Assembly (NCBI GenBank): GCA_016081115.2
Contig: JABTTQ020003458.1
Location: 1-64,000 of the forward strand
Reading direction: 5' to 3'
DNA length: 64,000 nt
DNA from: Rehmannia glutinosa
Lineage: Eukaryota; Streptophyta; Magnoliopsida; Lamiales; Orobanchaceae
In this document: positions 58,200 to 64,000 of the stretch, one piece after another
Layout of the letters: each line of letters starts with the position of its first letter
Numbering within the stretch: position 1 is the first letter of the stretch
Made by a program: the position numbers and the translations under genes
Notes under the pieces: model-generated
The model's input: the letters and a program-made list of their open reading frames with translations, nothing else
What the model was told of the DNA's origin: nothing
Database searches by the model: none

Positions 58200-59780
58200 T
58201 TTCACCGCTCTTGCACCCGATCCGGTCTTCCGCTGCTCTCACATAATTTTTCCGAGCTCGCCTCGAATCTCCTTCCTGGCCCTCCAAAAATCATCCGGAT
58301 GACCTCTCGCCGAGGTGGGGGTGGAGGTGGATGTAGCTCCTCCCTTTTCTCCCCTACGCTCGGCTCTCGCCGAGGTTGATGATATCCCCGATTGTCCCTC
58401 TTATACTCCCCTTTTTTCTCCTTTTTGTCGATGTACACAAATTCCCCGAGATGACCCGCCTCCGAATGAGCCTCTCAATTTCATCCCCGAGGTGTGTGCA
58501 CCGATCCCGTTGTGTGTCCATACTCATTATGGAACCTATAAAATTCTTTACATTTCGCCTTCACCGGTGCCTCCGCATGTGCCTTTGGCCACCTCAAGTC
58601 GGGGTGCCTCTCAATAGCCATAAGCACCTCGCCTTGAGGAACAACCAATGGCGTATACTTCTCATACTGCCGTCCACCCATCGCTTTGACCTCGCTTCAT
58701 CCGAGATCCCTTATCCTCCCGATCTTCTTTTCTCTCTCTTCTCTTTTCTCCTTCATCCCTCTTCATTTTCCTCGCCTCTTCGAGGTGGATATACCTCTCA
58801 GCCCGAGCTAACAACTCATCAAAAGTCTTAGCCGACTTATCACCAAAGATTCAAAAAACTCCCCATCTTTCGTGCCCCGAGCTAGGGCATTAGCCAAAAT
58901 CTCCGGACTAGCCGAAGGCACCTCCAACTTAGCCGTGGTAAACCTCTCGTATATAGTTAAAGTCCTTCCCTTCCCTCCGCTTGATGCTAAACAGTCAGTC
59001 GGGCGCTTTTTGGTACTTACGACAACTCGTGAACCGATTAAGAAATGCCAAATGAAATCATCAAAATTTCTAATAGAGCTCGGGGCAAGCGACTAAACCA
59101 TCTTGGGCCGAGTGATTTCGTCGAGTGGTAGGGAAAACTATACACATCACGCCATTCGTGAACCTATGTAGCAAAGCAAAGATTCTCGAAACGACAGAGG
59201 TGATCCCATGGGTCCGTGGTACCATCGTATTCGAAACTCGGACCTCGGTAGGAGGATGGGAGCTCATCTGCCATTACTTTATCCGAGAAGGGGGTCCCTC
59301 TCGCACTCGCACTCGGATGACGCGCCACGACGCCTCCGCCACCCTCCTATGAATATCCTCACTTCGCGATGGAGATCATCCATCCGCTCCCCACCAATCC
59401 TCGATCCTAAGTCGATGTGGGCTCCATCGCCGACGAATGCACCTCTTTCGCCATCGCAGCCACCGACCTCTATCTCTCGACCTCGGGGACCACAAGAGGA
59501 GGAACCACCTAAGAGGGACCACATGCGGAGTTGGTGGCGGAAGCATCTCCCCGGCCGCCTTTCCACCGTTTGCTCAACGGCCTAGTGATGAAACCACCCA
59601 ACTGTTCAAAGACATGGGTGTATGTCCATCCACTCTAGCCCTCGAAACCGCTACCCTCCGCCCTACCGGAGGTGGTGGGGGTGGAGGCCTGGTGTCTTCT
59701 TGCGTAACTCCACCCGGAGTGTCTCCCAACGGCGTATGATTGAGATCATCTTCCAAATTTCTCCGATATCTTCCATAACC
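58200..59780 (-). pseudogene. Tat-like gag remnant
   Basis: The minus strand includes KCKEFYRFHNEYGHTT (about 58505-58560), the C-x-FH--hGHTT knuckle-like motif of Retand-type gags, and IFGGPGRRFEASSEK downstream. The N-terminal half (58850-59780) is scrambled into short frames, with poly-proline and poly-glycine stretches from GGTGG-type runs. Confidence 0.65.
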
Positions 59781-59819
59781 ATCACTTGAAGCTCACGTCT
59801 TCGCTCAATTTTTCCATGA

Positions 59820-59834
59820 CAGGCGCCACTTGGT
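59820..59834 (-). promoter_or_regulatory. Primer-binding site of the Tat-like element
   Basis: The minus strand reads ACCAAGTGGCGCCTG directly after the 5' LTR, matching the GTGGCGCC core of Gypsy PBS sequences. Confidence 0.6.
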
Positions 59835-60585
59835 TGCTCCCAAAAATGACCTCCTCTCGCCGATCACCTTCCAAGACGAACTCCTCCATGAAACCCGCAC
59901 AAGGGGGGGAAGGGGGCTCCGGTGTACCCTCTCTCCGATGCTTAAGTTAGTGACTTGAAAGAGAAGCAAAAGGCAAGAGAGAGAAAGAGCGATGTAACAA
60001 GAAACATGAAAAATGAGATTAGGTTTAGAATGAACTTGGGCTTGGGCTTTTATACCTTAGCTAGGATTATGGTTTCCGTAAAAACTGGGATTCCGTTACG
60101 ATTTGGTGTCGTAGTCATCATTAGGTTAGGATCGGATCTCTTAAAACCCTAATTTTACGCCCTTAAGGCCTCGGCCCCGAGTGACCGACTGGGACGTCGG
60201 GTCCTCAGATATTAATATTTAGCCCTTGAGAATCCCCAAGGCATCCTCAATGCCCCATACACTTTTGGGCGAACCGAGCTCTCCCGGCTCGGCCTCTTTC
60301 CTATTATCCCCCAAGTCCCCTTAATGCAAATGGACCAACAACAGTCATCTTAAGCATACGAGACTTGACAAGTCGCCCAATACCACGGGCGACCTCGGAT
60401 CGACCTCATGTTCCGGCTTAGTGGGTTGGCCCAATACGCATCTTACACAAGTCGGCCCAATAAGTTAGGCCTTACCTGGTCGGCCCAATAAGTTAGGCCT
60501 TACCAGGTTGGCTCAACGCTACTGGGCCTTATCAAGTCACCGCTAGGTAGGTCACCCTGCACCAGACCATATTTTACCCTTATCA
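59835..60585 (-). repeat. Tat-like element, 5' LTR
   Basis: 751 bp copy of 50746-51506. The minus strand holds TATAAAAG at 60047-60054, the probable promoter TATA. Confidence 0.93.
60047..60054 (-). promoter_or_regulatory. LTR promoter TATA box (Tat-like)
   Basis: TATAAAAG on the minus strand, conserved in both LTRs (50957-50964). Confidence 0.5.
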
Positions 60586-60663
60586 GATCCCATGTTTCAC
60601 AATTGTATCTTACATGTTTTATTTATGTTTCTTACATGTTTCAACCGATTACATCATCATTAC

Positions 60664-60885
60664 ATAACAACAATTCTCTAAAATCATTAGGAAATGGAGG
60701 TAGAGACTCAATGTCGTTGTCATCGTCATCACCATTTTGCGACTTCAACTTAGCATGATTGTGAAGCAGATGAATGAGCCTTGCTTGTTCATTCTCTATC
60801 TCAAATGCTTCGACGCGTCCATAGCCTTCCCATCAATAAAGTGCTCGGCATAACAAGCAACAAAAACCCTACATTCACTACAAAA
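60664..60885 (-). pseudogene. Ulp1-like cysteine protease (C48) C-terminal remnant
   Basis: The minus strand reads ECRVFVACYAEHFIDGKAMD, matching the C48 active-site end (D-C-G-V-F-v--YAE-l--G) with the catalytic Cys codon at 60873-60871; the usual Gly after it is Arg. After a small frameshift it continues ENEQARLIHL-NHAKLKSQNG and an acidic DDDDND tail to a stop near 60645-60664. Ulp1-like genes are carried by some plant MULEs and CACTA elements. The His and Asp of the triad lie upstream and are not seen. Confidence 0.65.
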
Positions 60886-61745
60886 GAAATAAAAAAGATA
60901 CGAGTTAGATACATAACACAACAAATCAAAAATAATAAAAAAGAACAAATAAATGGAAATACGAAACATAAAAGTTAAACAACTTCCAAATAACATCGAA
61001 ACAAACGAAAAACTTTAAATCACAAAATAATAAAAGAATACAGTAAAATTGGATTTAACCTCTCCGAGTCTTTGCTCGACATTTCTTCAAAGAGTTGCGA
61101 GCCTCACCCCGTCGGATGAAAACTCGAAATCAACCACAAATTCTTCACCCCAATCCTCGCCGCCCTATTCGAAACATTCATCATCTTTTTCGACACGACC
61201 GCGATTCCTAATCCGTGCTCGACATTTTGATTATTTTTAACATCACAAAATTACATTCTCCAAAGAACACAACTATCGAATTTTCTATTGATGAACTTGT
61301 TGCAAGAGATCACAACTATTACCTAATCCAAAATTTGCTCGAAACAGTAACATCAAAAATCAAGAAAAGGCATAAAACGACACTCGTTTCTAAAACTAAA
61401 GAAACTTTACAAAAATCTAAAATCAATTCATCTGTCAAAATCCTAAAATTAAATTTCTATCATCTTCCCTAAATCAAGAATACCGATGCTTTTTCCCAAT
61501 CTTCGCTCAAATCAAACGCAAAATCATCTCGGAAGAGGCGCCGCCACTAACCACGGCGGAGCCACCACCACTAAGCAACGAACAAGTCGTTAAAATCGCG
61601 ATAGAATTGAGAGAGATGAGAAGGACTGGTCGAGCACTAAAATTGTATTCGCCAAGCGCTTAGGCATCGACAACGCGGTGACGTGGTGCAGCGAAGACAT
61701 GGCGCTTCAAGTCAAAATCTAAATTGTGGGAAGGTATGGAAACAT
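60886..61745. other. MULE interior without a recognisable gene
   Basis: A/T-rich, with short ORFs on both strands (for example 61215-61472 plus, Lys-rich) that match no family I know. A 5' exon of the Ulp1-like gene could lie here on the minus strand, but I cannot place it. Confidence 0.4.
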
Positions 61746-61897
61746 AAGAAACTGGAGGAGGGTTAAAAACCGATAAGAAAAGTAACGGGTTGGGTATATT
61801 TGGGAAGTTTAGGACCGGATGGAGTAGATTAGTGATAGGGTGGTATTTTGTCTTTTTTTAAAATCGGGGTATTTTGTGTAATTTCCTCTAAATAATA

Positions 61898-62271
61898 CCT
61901 AATGTAAAGACGATTGTTGTCCATTAAAGCATGCTACAAAGTAACCTTCAATTTGGGTGTTGGTACTTGGCAAAGGACTTGTGCTACATGTCATCTTGGT
62001 TGGCAATTTCAAGAAAAATTATTTTTCATAATCGAGTCTTGGATTCTTTGTTTTAATTAGAATGGTAAGTTTATGTTGATTCATTGATTTTTGGCTTTTG
62101 ATTTTGATATTTTGGTGCTATTTTTGTGATATGTGAACAATTTTAGGTTAAAATTTCAAGCCTTCATTACTATTAATCAATTTTTATAGTTTTATTTCTA
62201 ATAGGTTATTGATTAGATATTTAGATTAGTTATTAATTAGACATTGAGATTGAAGTAATTTTGATTTTTGG
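61898..62271. other. Spacer
   Basis: AT-rich DNA between the MULE and the hAT-type remnant; nothing recognised. Confidence 0.4.
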
Positions 62272-63245
62272 GTGAATCATTTGATTGGCCTATACTCTCT
62301 CTGTGACGAAGACACAAAATATCAACCCATTCTTCAAAGAAGCAACATTGAAATTCCAACATCTCAACCACATCTATCTACAAATATTGATCCTGTGAAT
62401 TCTGAGAGTCGTCCTACAAAATCTTTAAGAGCTGAAGTCAATGAAAGCTTTCATATTCAATTATTAGAATGCGATATAGGATTGACGACAACCAATATGG
62501 GAGTATCCAATTAAAAAAACGTGATGAAATACGAAGATCTTATATTACGTCGATCCATATCAATGTATACTTTCAAAGTATCCAAGATATGGAGAAACCA
62601 TCCTCATCAGGCATCATGGTTCGGACTTTTCCTATCTTAGTTGGAATATTCTCCTAGTGTTGATGCAACATTTTATCTTCCATAATATGCATTTCACACT
62701 CAAGATGGACCTTCGGTCTTTGGAAGCATTTACTACTTCTTCGGATTTCGATCATGGAAGAAAGTAATAGATGAAAAAATTGTTCATTTCTAACACATTG
62801 GAAAAGATCTCACTTCACCTCATCGAAATGCCGAGAAAGCATGTGCCATTGTACAAAGTATTGCAAAGTTCACATCTCAAAAAGTTCTTGAAAATAAAAT
62901 TAATTTGCTTGAAATCTTCAATTGAGGCAACTAGATAACTTGCATTTCAAGGATGCTCTTTTAGAGGTCATGACGAGTGTATAACATCAATCAATCATGG
63001 ATTTTTTTGGAAGTATTGAGTTTCATTGCCTCTTATAATGACAAAGTAGCATAAGTTTTGGATAAAGCTCCAAAAATGCATCGTATATATCACCAAAAAT
63101 ACAAAAATAATTTTCATGTCTTGGCAACTAAAGTCAAAAATGCCATTTGAGAAGATATTGGTGATGTCAAATTTTGTATTATTATAGATGAAGCTCGAGA
63201 TGAATTTAAAAAGGAGCAAATATCAATTGTAATGTTCAACATATA
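62272..63245 (+). pseudogene. hAT-type transposase remnant (TTF-type zinc finger / DUF4371)
   Basis: Reading across frames, the plus strand shows the N-terminal half of a plant hAT transposase of the TTF/DUF4371 class: LKKRDEIRRSYI (about 62508-62550), SSDFDHGRK near 62735, HRNAEKACAIVQ near 62823, RYLAFQGCSFRGHDE-like (LAFQGCSFRGHDECI, about 62939-62980), then NAI-EDIGDVKFCIIIDEARDE-type sequence (about 63135-63205). Stops and frameshifts are frequent, and the C-terminal dimerisation domain is not found before the window changes character near 63245. Confidence 0.72.
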
Positions 63246-64000
63246 AGGGAATCCACCATTTATATATAATATGGAAAGATCCTCCTTGAAACACTGCTTC
63301 GGTAACAATGCAAAGTATGTGCAAAAAAATCTCATAAATATTTTATATACTGAAAAGATTAATATATGCACATCACATATTTCGCAATATATTAAAGATG
63401 AGGTTAATGGTTCAAATATTATCCCTCCTCTTGATCCCATAATGGTTTGAATTTTTTTTTAAAGTAAAAAGATTAAAAGTACTTGAGTAATGGGCCTTCT
63501 ATTTTTTTGGGCTTTCGACAACCAACCAAATGGTTAAGTTAATTAGCCATCAAAAAGAGCCCACAGGCTCGGACTGGACTCAATTCTGTTTTTTGTTTTT
63601 TTAAAGAAAATATTTGTTATCTAATTATTCACTTATAAGCTTGAGTTTATAATAAATCTCACTTTACGGTATCAATTAAGATCAGTACTTTTCAAAGTCA
63701 TAGTATAATAAAATCTTGTGTACTAGAGTAGTACACTACCAAGTATATAATGGGCATCATCCAACTTATAATTTAAAGCATATTAACCAAATTAGAATAA
63801 TAAAATTGTAATGATTGCTCCCATTTGTAATTCATGCATGCAAAAATTTGAGATCTAAGACTAAAGACCTTAATCATATGGGTTCTCACAGAGTTTAGTT
63901 ACTTAATCTTATTAGAAATGATAAATTAAATATATCTTATATTTCTATCAAGTGTTTACAATATGGGATGTTGAATTTTATATTTCTATGGAATTCATGG
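63246..64000. other. AT-rich right end of the window
   Basis: No gene recognised. 63114-63440 has a minus ORF of 108 codons that overlaps the hAT remnant as a shadow. Text near 63500-63590 (gggccttct...gggctttcgac...gagcccacaggctcgg) looks like repeat sequence. Confidence 0.45.

Larger units (their letters stand above)
50746..60585 (-). mobile_element. Tat/Retand-like Ty3/Gypsy retrotransposon inside the MULE
   Basis: 9.84 kb on the minus strand. LTRs 50746-51506 and 59835-60585 read TGCTCCCAAAAATG...CCTTATCA on plus. On the minus strand the 5' LTR is followed by a PBS-like ACCAAGTGGCGCCTG, then gag, protease, RT (YVDDMLVK), RNase H and integrase, then a region with an opposite-strand ORF, and a GTTGGGGGAGAAT purine tract before the 3' LTR. 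An antisense ORF in this place is a feature of several Tat-clade elements. The flanks (aagtt / gatcc) give no target duplication, so an end may be rearranged. All genes are broken. Confidence 0.88.
49997..61888. mobile_element. Mutator-like element (MULE) with Ulp1-like gene, split by a Gypsy element
   Basis: The 9-bp direct repeat TAAATAATA borders both ends (49988-49996 and 61889-61897), the target duplication length of Mutator elements. The ends are related inverted repeats: left ATAGGAAAAGGACATGAATA running into CCCCATTTT, right inverse GAGGAAATTACACAAAATAC running into CCCCGATTTT. The left end carries three roughly 33-base subrepeats (CAAAAATACC...TTTTCCGC, 50015-50150). Inside are a MudrA C-terminal remnant (plus) and a Ulp1-like remnant (minus). 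The native element is about 2 kb after removing the Gypsy insertion, so most of the transposase is gone. Confidence 0.62.

Overview
This window is nuclear DNA from a flowering plant, most likely a eudicot. The evidence is spliced genes with GT..AG introns that match plant families over their whole length, AT-rich intergenic DNA, and abundant plant LTR retrotransposons, a LINE, MULE, hAT-type and MITE-like elements. A lamiid asterid is my guess from the feel of the proteins; the sequence does not prove it.

The left 28 kb is gene-bearing. From left to right it holds: the first coding exon of an Mo25-like gene (minus strand, running off the window at base 1); a decayed LINE (about 1757-7335) flanked by a 49-bp direct repeat; a small GC-rich MITE with 8-bp target duplications; a complete eight-exon F-box/LRR gene of the FBL4 type (8785-15506); a 1.23-kb foldback transposon with 8-bp target duplications; a tRNA-like SINE fragment; a cacgatat-type minisatellite; an eight-exon AP-5 complex mu subunit gene (19003-24453) carrying two apparent single-T losses in one exon; and an intronless GATL-type galacturonosyltransferase-like gene (26705-27763, minus).

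The right 36 kb is mostly two nested transposon stacks. In the first, a Copia element (about 28777-48597, plus strand, LTRs near 1.96 kb, most of gag missing) has its 5' LTR split by a complete-length Athila-type Gypsy element (29434-41136, minus strand, 5-bp target duplication TTGAG). In the second, a Mutator-like element (49997-61888, 9-bp target duplication) holds a MudrA C-terminal remnant on plus and a Ulp1-protease-like remnant on minus. A Tat/Retand-like Gypsy element (50746-60585, minus strand) lies inside it. That Gypsy element carries an oppositely oriented extra ORF with its own TATA-like box, and tandem repeats between that ORF and the integrase. The last 2 kb holds a decayed hAT-type (TTF/DUF4371) transposase.

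The four host genes do unrelated housekeeping jobs (kinase scaffold, ubiquitin ligase adaptor, endosomal coat, wall polysaccharide synthesis) and form no functional cluster. I did not find a convincing new biological system. The most interesting structures are the antisense ORF with its own promoter, the foldback hairpin element, the MULE/Tat nest, and the paired homopolymer frameshifts in AP5M, which may be consensus errors.
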